DNA of 64,000 nucleotides from Pseudogulbenkiania sp. MAI-1 (GTDB lineage Bacteria > Pseudomonadota > Gammaproteobacteria > Burkholderiales > Chromobacteriaceae): assembly GCF_000527175.1 (NCBI RefSeq), contig NZ_AZUR01000001.1:2642501-2706500 (forward strand), in the 5' to 3' direction. The notes under the pieces are model-generated. The model did no database searches. It saw only the letters and a list, made by a program, of their open reading frames with translations, and had not been told where the DNA came from. Within the stretch, counting starts at the first letter, position 1. Every line of letters starts with the position of its first letter. This document shows positions 34,643-45,914 of the stretch, in pieces. Both the position numbers and the translations under genes were made by a program.

Positions 34643-35569
34643 ATGACCATCGCCCTCGCCGTGCACGGTGGCGCCGGCCCGATCAGCCGTGCCGATATCG
34701 ACCCCGAACGGGATGCCGCGCTACGCACCGGACTGGCAGCGGCGCTCGATGCCGGCTACCGCCTGCTGCAGGCTGGTGGCAGCGCGCTCGACGCCGTCAC
34801 CGCGGCGGTCGCGCTGCTGGAGGACGACCCGCTGTTCAACGCCGGGCGCGGCGCGGACTTCACCCTGGACGGCACCGTCGAACTGGAGGCCGCCATCATG
34901 GACGGCCAGACCCAGGCCGCCGGCAGCGTCACCGGCGTCAGTGTCGCCAAGAACCCGGTCAAGCTCGCCCGCCGGGTGATGGAAGCCTCGCCGTGCGTCA
35001 TGCTCGGCTTTGCCGCCGCCGACACCTTCGCCCGTGCTCAGGGGCTGGAGTGCGTCGCACCGGATTACTTTTTCACCGAACAACGCTGGCAGGCGCTGCA
35101 GCAGGAAAAGGCCCGCCTGGCCGCCGGCCAGGAGAGCATGAAGCACGGCACCGTCGGTGCGGTGGCGCTGGACAGCCAGGGGCGGCTCGCCGCCGCCACC
35201 TCCACCGGCGGGCGCGCCGGCAAGTGGCCCGGCCGCATCGGCGACAGCCCGCTGATCGGCGCCGGCACCTGGGCCGATCAGCACTGTGCGGTATCAGCCA
35301 CCGGGCACGGCGAATACTTCATCCGCGCCGTCGTCGCCCACGACATCGCCGCTCGCCTCGCCTATGCCGGGCAGACGCTGGTCGAGGCCACCGACAGCGT
35401 GGTCAACGGCACCTTGCTGGAACTGGGAGGCAGCGGCGGCGTCATCGCCGTCGATGTACAAGGGCATATCGCCACGCCGTTCAACTGCGCGGCCATGTAC
35501 CGCGCGATGGTGGATGGCGAAGGACGGCGCGAGCTGGCGCTGTACCGCGACGAGCCGTCCGAGGCGTGA
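34643..35569 (+). CDS. iaaA: Isoaspartyl peptidase / plant-type L-asparaginase
   Basis: 308 residues. An Ntn-hydrolase that self-cleaves before its nucleophile Thr170 in 'MKHGTVGAVALD', separating alpha and beta subunits. Other hallmarks are 'AVHGGAG' at the N-terminus, 'NAGRGADFTLDGTVELEAAIMDG', 'STGGRAGKWPGRIGDSPLIGAGTWAD' and 'SATGHGEYFIR'. It removes isoaspartyl-linked residues from dipeptides and hydrolyses asparagine. Length and motifs are complete. GGGGAG before the ATG. Divergent from the Pr6Pr gene. Confidence 0.92.
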   Translation: MTIALAVHGGAGPISRADIDPERDAALRTGLAAALDAGYRLLQAGGSALDAVTAAVALLEDDPLFNAGRGADFTLDGTVELEAAIMDGQTQAAGSVTGVSVAKNPVKLARRVMEASPCVMLGFAAADTFARAQGLECVAPDYFFTEQRWQALQQEKARLAAGQESMKHGTVGAVALDSQGRLAAATSTGGRAGKWPGRIGDSPLIGAGTWADQHCAVSATGHGEYFIRAVVAHDIAARLAYAGQTLVEATDSVVNGTLLELGGSGGVIAVDVQGHIATPFNCAAMYRAMVDGEGRRELALYRDEPSEA

Positions 35570-35583
35570 AAAGGACACGTCGC

Positions 35584-35901
35584 TCAGCCACCGAACTTCA
35601 GCAAGATCACGCCGGACATGATCAGCAGCACGCCGAGGTAGCGCAGCAGCGACGAGGCATCGCCGAAGAACATCACCCCGACCAGAAAGGTGCCGGCCGC
35701 GCCAATGCCGGTCCATACCGCGTACGCCGTGCCCATCGGGATGGTACGCTGCGCCTGATACAGCAGAAAGCCGCTCAGCGCCATGCAGGTGATGGCGAAG
35801 GCGATGCCTTTGACGGTATGGCCGCTGTTTTGCGCCATCTTCATCCCCAACGGCCAGCCCACCTCGAACAATCCCGCCATCGTCAGAAAGATCCAGGGCA
35901 T
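35584..35901 (-). CDS. sugE: SMR-family transporter SugE (guanidinium/quaternary ammonium exporter)
   Basis: 105 residues with four helices: 'WIFLTMAGLFEVGWPLGMKMA' carries the essential Glu of the first helix and the 'GW..GMK' pattern of the SugE/Gdx subgroup. 'MGTAYAVWTGIGAAGTFLVGVMFFGD' is helix 3. Gdx-type members export guanidinium in exchange for protons. GGAGAAG precedes the ATG. The TetR regulator ends 47 bases upstream on the same strand, so they probably form an operon controlled by it. Confidence 0.88.
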   Translation of the reverse strand: MPWIFLTMAGLFEVGWPLGMKMAQNSGHTVKGIAFAITCMALSGFLLYQAQRTIPMGTAYAVWTGIGAAGTFLVGVMFFGDASSLLRYLGVLLIMSGVILLKFGG

Positions 35902-35948
35902 GTTCTTCTCCTTATGCTCGTTGATGATCGCCGCGGGCGGCGCACGGT

Positions 35949-36503
35949 TCAGGAAGCCGCCGCGCCGTCGATCAGCGCGTGCAGGCTCCGTACCACGTGT
36001 TCGCGTTCGGCCTGGCTGAAGCCGACCAGCCCAAACAGCTCCAGAAACACCATCCCCTCGATCGCCAGGAAGGCCGTCAGCGCCCGATCGTCGGGCAGTG
36101 CAGCACGAATCCGCGGCAAGTGGCGGGCGTAGAAATCCTGCATCGGCGCCAGCAGGGTCGGATTGTTCATGGCGGCAGCCAGCATCGCCGCAGCAGTGCG
36201 GTGGTCCTGCCCGGTCAGCCCCAGCACCGCATCGATGTAGGCCTTGAGATGGGCCAGCTCCGGTTTGATGCCCTCTGCCGGCCAGCAACGCTCGATCTCC
36301 TCGTCGTAGCGCCGCACCATCCGCTCCATCAGCGCCTGGATCAGCGCCTCCTTGGTGCGGAAGGTGTAGAGCACCCCGCCCTTGCTGACCCCGGCCTCCG
36401 CCGCCACCGCGTCGATGGTCAGGCGGGCGACGCTGTCGCGCATGATGACCCGCTCGGTGGCGTTAAGGATGCGGTCCGGTTCGATGGTGGAAGTCCGCCC
36501 CAT
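35949..36503 (-). CDS. TetR/AcrR-family regulator
   Basis: 184 residues. N-terminal HTH 'RILNATERVIMRDSVARLTIDAVAAEAGVSKGGVLYTFRTKEALIQALM', followed by an all-helical ligand-binding domain with a 'TAAAMLAAAMNNPTLLAPMQDFYA' helix typical of this group. It is the first gene of a two-gene unit with sugE and probably represses both. A short inverted repeat (CCGTC-TG-GACGG) lies 20 bases upstream of its start. Confidence 0.88.
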   Translation of the reverse strand: MGRTSTIEPDRILNATERVIMRDSVARLTIDAVAAEAGVSKGGVLYTFRTKEALIQALMERMVRRYDEEIERCWPAEGIKPELAHLKAYIDAVLGLTGQDHRTAAAMLAAAMNNPTLLAPMQDFYARHLPRIRAALPDDRALTAFLAIEGMVFLELFGLVGFSQAEREHVVRSLHALIDGAAAS

Positions 36504-36520
36504 GGGTTACCCCTTAATTT

Positions 36521-36537
36521 ATCCGTCTGGACGGTAT
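36521..36537. promoter_or_regulatory. Candidate TetR operator
   Basis: ATCCGTCTGGACGGTAT contains the inverted repeat CCGTC-TG-GACGG. It lies 18-34 bases upstream of the regulator start, in an AT-rich promoter-like stretch. Confidence 0.5.
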
Positions 36538-36759
36538 TTTATTAATGCTTGAAACAAAAGGCAATCTCGACCCAAGCGACGCAGCGTGCACGCAACACCC
36601 TGTCCCCTGGCGCCCAAGACGCTACCCGCCTCGCCTCCCCAGCGTCGGGCCGACACGGCGCTTCGATCGCCTCAGCCACCCACCCCGCCCCGCGTCCCGA
36701 CTTGCGGGTCGGCTGTTTAACGGCTTGGATGAATACAAGTCCCGCGCCAAGGAGAGGCC

Positions 36760-37731
36760 ATGCTCATCAACTGCGTCGCCTACCAGAACGGCCAGAAGCT
36801 GGCCGACCTGCCCATCGATCAGATCCACGACTACCTGGGCCGGCCCGACTGTTTCGTCTGGGTGGCGATGCTCGACCCGGATGCCGACGAGCTGCAGCAC
36901 ATGACTGACGAATTCCAGCTGCACGAACTGGCCGTGGAAGACGCCCGCCACGGCCACCAGCGTCCCAAGCTGGAGCAATACGACGACATGCTGTTCTGCG
37001 CGCTGCAACTGCTCGAAACCGACGACGCCGGCGAGCTGCAGGTGGGCGAGATGGACCTGTTTGTCGGCCACAACTACGTGCTGTCGCTGCGCAGCCATTC
37101 GCAGCAGGGCTTCCGCAACGTGCGTGCGCGCTGCGAGCGCGAGCCGCATCTGCTGCGCTACGGCGCCGGCTTCGTGTTCTACGCCCTGATCGACTCGGTG
37201 GTCGACCGCTACTTCTCAGTGGTGCACAAGCTCGAAGACGAGCTGGAGGAAATCGAGGAACGGCTGTTCACCCAAGGGGGCGCCGGCCGGCAGACCATCC
37301 AGGACCTGTACCGGCTCAAGCGCAAGCTGGTCATCATCACCCACGCCGTGGTGCCGCTGAATGAGGCGGTGGCGCGGCTGCACGGCGGACGTGTACCGGA
37401 CATGTGCCGGCCGGTACAGGACTACTACCGCGACGTGGACGATCACCTGTCGCGCATCTCCCGTACGCTGGACTCGCTGCGCGACATGCTGGCCACGGCG
37501 ATACAGGTCAACCTGGCGATGATCTCGCTGGACGAATCGGCCGTCAGCAAGAAGCTGGCCGGCTACGCCGCGCTGTTCGCCATCCCGACCATGATCGCCG
37601 GCATCTACGGCATGAACTTCCAGTACATGCCCGAGCTGAAAGCCAGCGAAGGCTACCCGCTGGCGCTGCTGGTGATGGTGGTGCTGGATTTCCTGCTGTG
37701 GAGGCGCTTCAAGCGCGTGGGCTGGCTGTAG
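36760..37731 (+). CDS. corA: Magnesium/cobalt transporter CorA
   Basis: 323 residues with the full CorA layout: a cytosolic N-terminal alpha/beta domain ('LDPDADELQHMTDEFQLHELAVEDARHGHQRPKLEQYDDMLF'), a long stalk helix ('LDSLRDMLATAIQVNLAMISLDESAVSKKLAGYAALFAIPTMIAGIYGMNF') ending in the YGMN motif, and a second helix near the C-terminus. It is a pentameric channel for Mg2+ and Co2+ uptake. AAGGAG before the ATG. Unlike the large protein at 11707, this is a standard-size CorA. Confidence 0.93.
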   Translation: MLINCVAYQNGQKLADLPIDQIHDYLGRPDCFVWVAMLDPDADELQHMTDEFQLHELAVEDARHGHQRPKLEQYDDMLFCALQLLETDDAGELQVGEMDLFVGHNYVLSLRSHSQQGFRNVRARCEREPHLLRYGAGFVFYALIDSVVDRYFSVVHKLEDELEEIEERLFTQGGAGRQTIQDLYRLKRKLVIITHAVVPLNEAVARLHGGRVPDMCRPVQDYYRDVDDHLSRISRTLDSLRDMLATAIQVNLAMISLDESAVSKKLAGYAALFAIPTMIAGIYGMNFQYMPELKASEGYPLALLVMVVLDFLLWRRFKRVGWL

Positions 37732-37843
37732 ACCATCACCACACCCGGCACTTGAAACCGCCGTCGATGCCCCCATTAATACCGGGATTATTCCGCGCAC
37801 GCACTCACGCGGGCGTATTCACCGACTCGATCAGGACTCCCTC

Positions 37844-38578
37844 ATGGCCATTACCGTAAACGGCGTTGAAATTACCGAAGCAATGGTGCAAGCCGAGCTG
37901 GCAAACCAGGCAGATGCCCCCAGCCCGCGCGACGCCGCCGTGCAACAACTGATTCTGCACGAACTGCTGCTGCAAAAAGCCAAGGCCAGCGGCCTTGACA
38001 CCAGCAACGAAGGCCAGGCCATCGGCGCCCTGCTCGACAAGGAACTGGCGTTCACCCCGGTCGACGAAGCCACCTGCCTGGCGTTCTACAACGAACACCC
38101 GGAACAATTCCGTCAAGGCGAAAGCGCCCAGGCCAGCCACATCCTGTTCCCGCTGGGTCAGGGTGACGAACTCTCCAACATGCTCGCCAAATCCAAGGCC
38201 GAAGGCGTGCTGGCCGAAGTGCAGGCCAACCCGGCCCGCTTCGCCGACCTCGCCCGCGAACACTCCACCTGCCCGTCCGGCAAACAGGGCGGCGACCTCG
38301 GCCAGTTCGGCCGCGGCCAGATGGTGCCGGAATTCGAACAGGCCGTGTTCAGCACCGAAGCCGGCCAGATCACCCCGAACCTGGTCGAAACCCAGTTCGG
38401 CTACCACATCATCCAGGTCAACGCTCGCCAGAGCGGCGGCCAGATCGCCTTCGAAGACATCAAGGAGCGTCTGGGCCAGTACCTGAACGAAATGGCCGGC
38501 CGCCAGGCGATGCACGAATACCTGAGCAAGCTGGTGGAAGAAGCCAAGATCGAAGGCTATTCGATGACGGCGCAGTAA
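37844..38578 (+). CDS. Parvulin-type peptidyl-prolyl isomerase (PpiC/NifM-like)
   Basis: 244 residues. Residues ~95-210 form a rotamase domain: 'QASHILFPLG', 'FADLAREHSTCPSGKQGGDLGQFGRGQMVPEFEQAVFS' and 'LVETQFGYHIIQV'. The N-terminal ~90 residues form a helical chaperone-like region. There is no signal peptide, so it is probably cytoplasmic, similar to NifM-type or stand-alone PpiC proteins. A strong hairpin terminator follows, making it monocistronic. Confidence 0.88.
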   Translation: MAITVNGVEITEAMVQAELANQADAPSPRDAAVQQLILHELLLQKAKASGLDTSNEGQAIGALLDKELAFTPVDEATCLAFYNEHPEQFRQGESAQASHILFPLGQGDELSNMLAKSKAEGVLAEVQANPARFADLAREHSTCPSGKQGGDLGQFGRGQMVPEFEQAVFSTEAGQITPNLVETQFGYHIIQVNARQSGGQIAFEDIKERLGQYLNEMAGRQAMHEYLSKLVEEAKIEGYSMTAQ

Positions 38579-38601
38579 GCCGGCCGACAGGCGGAAGCAC
38601 G

Positions 38602-38626
38602 AAACCGGGCGAGATGCCCGGTTTTT
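38602..38626 (+). terminator. Terminator of the parvulin gene
   Basis: AAACCGGGC / GCCCGGTTT stem, five-base loop, then TTTCTTT. Confidence 0.85.
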
Positions 38627-38787
38627 CTTTGTGCCTCACGTACTTGGTCGGCAAGCGGCCTCGCGTCGCCGCCGATCACCCTTCCCCTCCGACGCAACAC
38701 ACCGACACTGCCTGCGCCTGACACGCAAAGCCGCACCACCCAATCCCCTGGCTGCACCCAGCCGGCGCGCAGCTTATAACGAGGGGT

Positions 38788-39549
38788 ATGAAACCTCTCA
38801 TCAACGTCCTGGCAGCGATCGCTCTCGTCACCTGGGGAGCCGGTGTCGTCGCCGAAGTGCTCACGCTCTATACCATCAACTACCCGCCCTTCCAATATCA
38901 GGAGGGCAACGAGGTCAAGGGCATGATGCCGGCGATCGTGAAGGAAGCCTTTCGTCGTAGCGAGCGCGACGTGACCATCGAGGTCATTCCCTGGCCACGG
39001 GTGCTGCGCGCGGCGCAAGACGGCGAGGTGGACGGCCTGTTCACGGTGTTCAGAACCGCCGAGCGCGAACGCTATCTGGACTACTGCCACGAATCCCTGA
39101 TCGACCAGCACATCGTGATGTTCGTCAAAAAAGACAGCCTCGCCGTCGCGAAGAACGGTAACGCCGCACTGGCCGACTTGCGGCTGGGGCTGGTCAACCA
39201 GATCAGCTACGGACCGATCTTCGACCAGCAGGTCAAGGCCGGCAAATACCAGAAAATCGAGATGTCGAACAATTTCGAAGAGGCGGTCAAGAAATTCGGC
39301 GCCGCCCGCTTCGACGTGCTGGTGGCATCCGAGTACGTCGGCAAGTTCTACCTGCAACGGCAGAACCTGCTGGGCCAGGTCAGGCAACTGCCGCAGGTTA
39401 TCGACACCGTGCCGAGTTACCTCGCGTTCTCGAAGGCACGCCGCAAAAACTCGATATGCGAGGTGTTCGATAAAGTGCTACGGGAAATGAAGCAGGATGG
39501 GAGCTATCAGGCGATTATGGATAGCTATATCAGACGGCTGTTGAGGTGA
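38788..39549 (+). CDS. Periplasmic substrate-binding protein (SBP_bac_3-like)
   Basis: 253 residues with a signal peptide (MKPLINVLAAIALVTWGAGVVA). The mature part fits the amino-acid-type periplasmic binding fold: 'LYTINYPPFQYQEGNEVKGMMPAIVKEAF', 'IEVIPWPRVLRAAQDGEVDGLFTVFRTAERERYL', 'DLRLGLVNQISYG' and 'EEAVKKFGAARFDVLVASE'. There is no permease or ATPase gene next to it, so it may be an orphan binding protein or a sensor input. The ligand is unknown. Confidence 0.82.
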   Translation: MKPLINVLAAIALVTWGAGVVAEVLTLYTINYPPFQYQEGNEVKGMMPAIVKEAFRRSERDVTIEVIPWPRVLRAAQDGEVDGLFTVFRTAERERYLDYCHESLIDQHIVMFVKKDSLAVAKNGNAALADLRLGLVNQISYGPIFDQQVKAGKYQKIEMSNNFEEAVKKFGAARFDVLVASEYVGKFYLQRQNLLGQVRQLPQVIDTVPSYLAFSKARRKNSICEVFDKVLREMKQDGSYQAIMDSYIRRLLR

Positions 39550-39559
39550 AACGCAGGCC

Positions 39560-39590
39560 GTAGGATGGGTGGAGCGAAGCGTAACCCATA
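39560..39590 (+). repeat. REP element 1
   Basis: GTAGGATGGGTGGAGCGAAG then CGTAACCCATA: an imperfect hairpin headed by GTAG, matching the copies at 40141 and 40192 that surround the RAYT gene. Confidence 0.8.
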
Positions 39591-39594
39591 AATG

Positions 39595-40116
39595 CTATTC
39601 GCCACCCACATCCTCATCAACACCGCACCAATCCGGCGGATAAATACCGGCTTTCACATAACGGCGAAACGACGAGAATGGCCAGTCCGCCACACGCGAC
39701 ACCAAACCGTGTTTCAACGGGTTGCGATGGATATAATCGACATGGCGGGCAAAGTCGTTCTCATCGCGCAAGGTATGCTCCCAATACCGCCGCTGCCACA
39801 CACCCCTCTCCCCTTTGCCGATACGGCTCGCGGAAGGCACCAGCAAATCACCGACACACCGGGAAAAACCGGCTTTGATACGCCTCCAACGCTCCGGATA
39901 CGCCGTATCCCCCTCCGGCAAAGTCCAGATACAGTGCAGATGATCCGGCAACACCACCACCGCCGGCATCTCGAAGGGAAAATCACGTTTGACCGTACGA
40001 AAAGCCTCGCGCAAATGATCGACGTGCCGCACCAAGGCATCCGAGCGGCGGTCCACCAAAGCCACCGTGAAGAAATAACAACCGCCCGGTACATAATGGC
40101 GGCGGTAATTGCTCAT
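39595..40116 (-). CDS. REP-associated tyrosine transposase (RAYT, Y1/IS200-like)
   Basis: 173 residues starting 'MSNYRRHYVPGGCYFFTV', the typical RAYT opening. The HUH motif is visible in 'VVLPDHLHCIWTLP' (HLH) and the catalytic Tyr in 'RHVDYIHRNPLKHGLV'. C-terminal 'WPFSSFRRYVKAGIYPPDW' is a further family signature. RAYTs are single-copy, non-mobile transposase relatives that process REP hairpins. REP elements lie on both sides of the gene, giving a REPtron. The start at 40116 is chosen at MSNYRRHYVP; the longer frame runs into the REP. Confidence 0.92.
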   Translation of the reverse strand: MSNYRRHYVPGGCYFFTVALVDRRSDALVRHVDHLREAFRTVKRDFPFEMPAVVVLPDHLHCIWTLPEGDTAYPERWRRIKAGFSRCVGDLLVPSASRIGKGERGVWQRRYWEHTLRDENDFARHVDYIHRNPLKHGLVSRVADWPFSSFRRYVKAGIYPPDWCGVDEDVGGE

Positions 40117-40140
40117 CGGATACCCCCGTAAGATGCTTTC

Positions 40141-40172
40141 GTAGGATGGGTGGAGCGCAGCGCAACCCATCA
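40141..40172 (+). repeat. REP element 2
   Basis: GTAGGATGGGTGGAGCGCAG then CGCAACCCATCA, same orientation as REP 1 and 25 bases upstream of the RAYT start. Confidence 0.85.
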
Positions 40173-40191
40173 CGACAAGAGCGCCTTTTAT

Positions 40192-40228
40192 TGATGGGTT
40201 ACGGCGCCAGCGCCTTCACCCATCCTAC
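40192..40228 (-). repeat. REP element 3, inverted
   Basis: On the minus strand GTAGGATGGGTGAAGGCGCT then GGCGCCGTAACCCATCA. With REP 2 it forms an inverted pair (BIME-like) separated by 19 bases. Confidence 0.8.
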
Positions 40229-40305
40229 GTGCTACACGCCATGCGTTGCTACGGGGTACGCGGCCAGCACCCACAGTACCTTGTTCTGTGATATGAAGTG
40301 CGTCC

Positions 40306-40767
40306 TTAAGACCCTGCAGTGGTAGGCATGGTCTTTCCCATCGGAGCTCCTTGCAAAGCTCTGCCCCGTTTAAACCTCTCAATTTTTTCATAAAAATCAA
40401 AATGCAGATAGATAGAAATCACAAACAAAAATAACTGCACCCAGTAAACCCAAACTTGAATTGGGCTCTTTATAAGAACAACAGCCAAAACAATCGATGA
40501 TATTAGCAACAGTGCCACCAAAACTGTGACGACCAAAGCTGCACGATCTGGTTCAACCTGACCTTCAATACTAGCAACCTCACTCACAAACTTTGCCACA
40601 AGCTGCCCATAGAGAATAGTTGCCGCAAACCCAACCTCTGATGAATAAAACGTCTTTTCTATTGCACCATCGCCGGATACCGCATTTACCATAAGAAAAA
40701 CACAAAAAGGCAATATTATGAAAATAAAGTCAATTAATGCAGCCTTACTTAGATTAGCTTTAATCAT
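40306..40767 (-). CDS. Unknown membrane protein, second gene of an AT-rich cassette
   Basis: 153 residues with four hydrophobic segments: 'ALIDFIFIILPFCVFLMVNA', 'GFAATILYGQLVAKF', 'AALVVTVLVALLLISSIVLAVVLI' and 'VWVYWVQLFLFVISIYLHF'. No family recognised. Its ATG overlaps the stop of the upstream gene (ATGA), so the two are translationally coupled. The coding sequence is visibly AT-rich compared with the neighbours, except for the last ~25 codons, pointing to horizontal acquisition. The C-terminal end lies near the REP pair and may have been altered by the insertion. Confidence 0.7.
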   Translation of the reverse strand: MIKANLSKAALIDFIFIILPFCVFLMVNAVSGDGAIEKTFYSSEVGFAATILYGQLVAKFVSEVASIEGQVEPDRAALVVTVLVALLLISSIVLAVVLIKSPIQVWVYWVQLFLFVISIYLHFDFYEKIERFKRGRALQGAPMGKTMPTTAGS

Positions 40768-41603
40768 ACAACACCCCCAATCTCTTTAACTGCAAATTTC
40801 TCCTTAATACCTTTACCTTTAATGCTACGCATCTTTGAAACAATTAGATCAACCACCAACTTCGTACCAGGCGGCACACTGATATGCCCACGCTGAAAAC
40901 CTTGAAGCCATTCCTCATTCATAATTTTGGCCACGATGACCCTACCTTCATACACAAAGGACCAAGCAGACCTATCAATATATTCCGGCTTCTTCACCTC
41001 TAATGTTTGAGCCTGTCTAACTTCAAAGCTCTCCTCTCGATACAAAATATCATCCACATAATATTCATTTACCCTAGCAATCCCGGAAACTGAAACACAC
41101 TCATCATTCGCTGCTATTAAAACTTTATGCCCATCAGGAAAACCTTTCAAAAGCTTCGCAACCTTAAGTGCATCAGATAAAAGGATTTCAGGGTTAACAA
41201 TTTCACCATCAATCAATGCAAACTGGCTCATTTCCTTATTGATATCATCAGAAGCCGATATCAAACGCTGCATATCAGGCAACTCCACCCCATCAAAAAC
41301 ATCAAAAAGCGAAAACGATGACTTCTGAGCCACATCAACGTCCTCACCCTCATGAGAGGGAAACACATCCGAAAAAAGAGAGCCCGTATCAAAGCCATAA
41401 AGCTTATACCTTAAACCAGTTTTACCAGGCGCCACTCTTCTTAGAAAGATTTGGTTGGCTCGTTCAAATGCAGCAACAGCCTTTTGATATGCCATGAGGA
41501 AACGTACGGCATCAAACTCTCCTGGTTCATACTGTGCATATATCCCAACATGCCTAGGCATCAACTCAGCTATCAAATTATTAAATGCAGTATTTTCACC
41601 CAA
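40764..41603 (-). CDS. Unknown soluble protein, first gene of an AT-rich cassette
   Basis: 279 residues, no signal peptide or membrane helix. The N-terminal ~100 residues contain 'FLMAYQKAVAAFERANQIFL' and 'LRYKLYGFDTGSLFSDVF'. The C-terminal ~90 residues look like a beta-rich domain ('WSFVYEGRVIVAKIMNEEWLQGFQRG', 'PPGTKLVVDLIVSKM'). I do not recognise the family. It is coupled by a 4-base overlap to a four-helix membrane protein. A soluble sensor plus small membrane partner in an AT-rich insert next to a RAYT is a layout seen for defence or toxin-like pairs, but this is inference. Confidence 0.7.
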   Translation of the reverse strand: MGENTAFNNLIAELMPRHVGIYAQYEPGEFDAVRFLMAYQKAVAAFERANQIFLRRVAPGKTGLRYKLYGFDTGSLFSDVFPSHEGEDVDVAQKSSFSLFDVFDGVELPDMQRLISASDDINKEMSQFALIDGEIVNPEILLSDALKVAKLLKGFPDGHKVLIAANDECVSVSGIARVNEYYVDDILYREESFEVRQAQTLEVKKPEYIDRSAWSFVYEGRVIVAKIMNEEWLQGFQRGHISVPPGTKLVVDLIVSKMRSIKGKGIKEKFAVKEIGGVV

Positions 41604-41639
41604 AATGACTCTCCATTGTCATTATCGGCAATCAAAAAA

Positions 41640-41660
41640 TACCCCTCTAAAAGAGGGGTA
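41640..41660 (-). terminator. Terminator of valS
   Basis: TACCCCTCT-AAA-AGAGGGGTA perfect hairpin; on the minus strand it is followed by TTTTTT. It lies 9 bases past the valS stop at 41670. Confidence 0.85.
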
Positions 41661-41669
41661 AAATTAAAA

Positions 41670-44486
<2,817 letters not shown>

Positions 44487-44668
44487 GGTCTGAATTCGTG
44501 TCCGTGAGGAAAGCAGAAAAATAGTGTCGATTATAAACCGAATCGGCCCACCTTCGGAGTACTACTATGTTATTTGGACAGCATGAGCCGATTGGCGTAC
44601 TCTTTTGAGCTTAAAAGCCAAAACAACAACATTTTGAAGCGATTGCTTTTTATAAATGACAATCGCCA

Positions 44669-45907
44669 ATGAATCCACTTATGAAAAACCCTAAACGCGT
44701 ACTGGTTATCGAGGACAGCACCATGCTGATCCGTCCGGTGTGCCGCATGGTCGAAGAGCTGGGCTTCGAGGCCGAGCCGGTGCAGAGTCTCGCCGAACTG
44801 CAAGAGAAACTGGTGGACGGCGCGCACTTCAGCGCGGCTGTGGCGGACTACTGCCTGCCGGACGCCCCCAACGGCGAAGCGCTGCCCTTGCTGCTGAGAC
44901 GCGGCATCCCCACCATCGTCCTGACGGCGTATAGCGACCAGGCCACGCGGGAAGACATCCTGAGCATGCCGGTGGTGGACTACATCCCCAAGGACAGCCC
45001 GTCGGCGCTCGATTACCTGATGCGTATGCTCAAGCGCGTCGACCGCAACCCGCAGATCAAGGTGCTGGTGGTGGACGACTCGCACACCACCCGCTCGCTG
45101 CTGCGCGACTACCTGCAGCGGCAGCTGTACCAGGTGCTGGAGGCGAGCGATGCCGAAGAAGCGCTGCAGATCCTGCGCCAGGAGAGCGACGTGAGGCTGG
45201 TGCTGGCCGATTACGGCATGCCCGGCATGGACGGCGCACAGATGACCAGCGCCATTCGCCGGCTTTACACCCACACCCGGCTCGCCATCGTCGGCATCTC
45301 GGTGCAGCAGGACAAGACCATGACGCCGCGCTTCCTCAAGGCCGGCGCCGACGACTACCTGCAAAAACCGTTCACCTTCGAGGAGTTCACCTGCCGCATC
45401 ACGCGCAACGTCGAGTTCGTCGAAAACCTGATGACGCTGGAACACCTGGCCCACGCCGACCCGCTCACCGGCCTGTCCAACCGCCGCCACCTGTTCGAGC
45501 AGGTGCAGCAGGTGCGCGGCGCCTACGGCATCGCCATCCTCGACATCGACCATTTCAAGCAGATCAACGACGGCTTCGGCCACGACGTCGGCGACATCGT
45601 GATCCAGCACCTAGCCGACCGCTTGCGCGAGCATTTCCCGCGCGCCATCGTGGCGCGCTTCGGCGGCGAGGAATTCGTGGTGCTGATGAAGCGCGATGCC
45701 GCTCACCCGCTGGCACAGCGGCTGGAGGAGCTGCGCCAGGACGTGGAAAGACAGGTGGTGGACAGTCCCAAGGGGGCGGTCCGCTACACCATCAGCATCG
45801 GCATGGCCGCCGCCACGGCACCGGACGTGCGCGAACTGCTGAAGCTGGCCGACGAGCGCCTGTACAAGGCCAAACAGGGCGGGCGCAATCGCGTCTGCGC
45901 CAGCTGA
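44669..45907 (+). CDS. Response regulator with two receiver domains and a GGDEF diguanylate cyclase
   Basis: 412 residues. REC1 (~9-125, 'VLVIEDSTMLIRPVCRMVEE', phosphoacceptor region 'VADYCLPD'), REC2 (~130-250, 'VLVVDDSHTTRSLLRDYL', 'LVLADYGMPGMDG'), then a GGDEF domain ('HADPLTGLSNRRHLFEQV', 'AILDIDHFKQINDGFGHDVGD', active site 'RFGGEEFV'). The active site GGEEF is complete, so it should make c-di-GMP when activated. The partner kinase is not adjacent. An in-frame ATG four codons downstream is an alternative start. Confidence 0.9.
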   Translation: MNPLMKNPKRVLVIEDSTMLIRPVCRMVEELGFEAEPVQSLAELQEKLVDGAHFSAAVADYCLPDAPNGEALPLLLRRGIPTIVLTAYSDQATREDILSMPVVDYIPKDSPSALDYLMRMLKRVDRNPQIKVLVVDDSHTTRSLLRDYLQRQLYQVLEASDAEEALQILRQESDVRLVLADYGMPGMDGAQMTSAIRRLYTHTRLAIVGISVQQDKTMTPRFLKAGADDYLQKPFTFEEFTCRITRNVEFVENLMTLEHLAHADPLTGLSNRRHLFEQVQQVRGAYGIAILDIDHFKQINDGFGHDVGDIVIQHLADRLREHFPRAIVARFGGEEFVVLMKRDAAHPLAQRLEELRQDVERQVVDSPKGAVRYTISIGMAAATAPDVRELLKLADERLYKAKQGGRNRVCAS

Positions 45908-45914
45908 GGTACAG

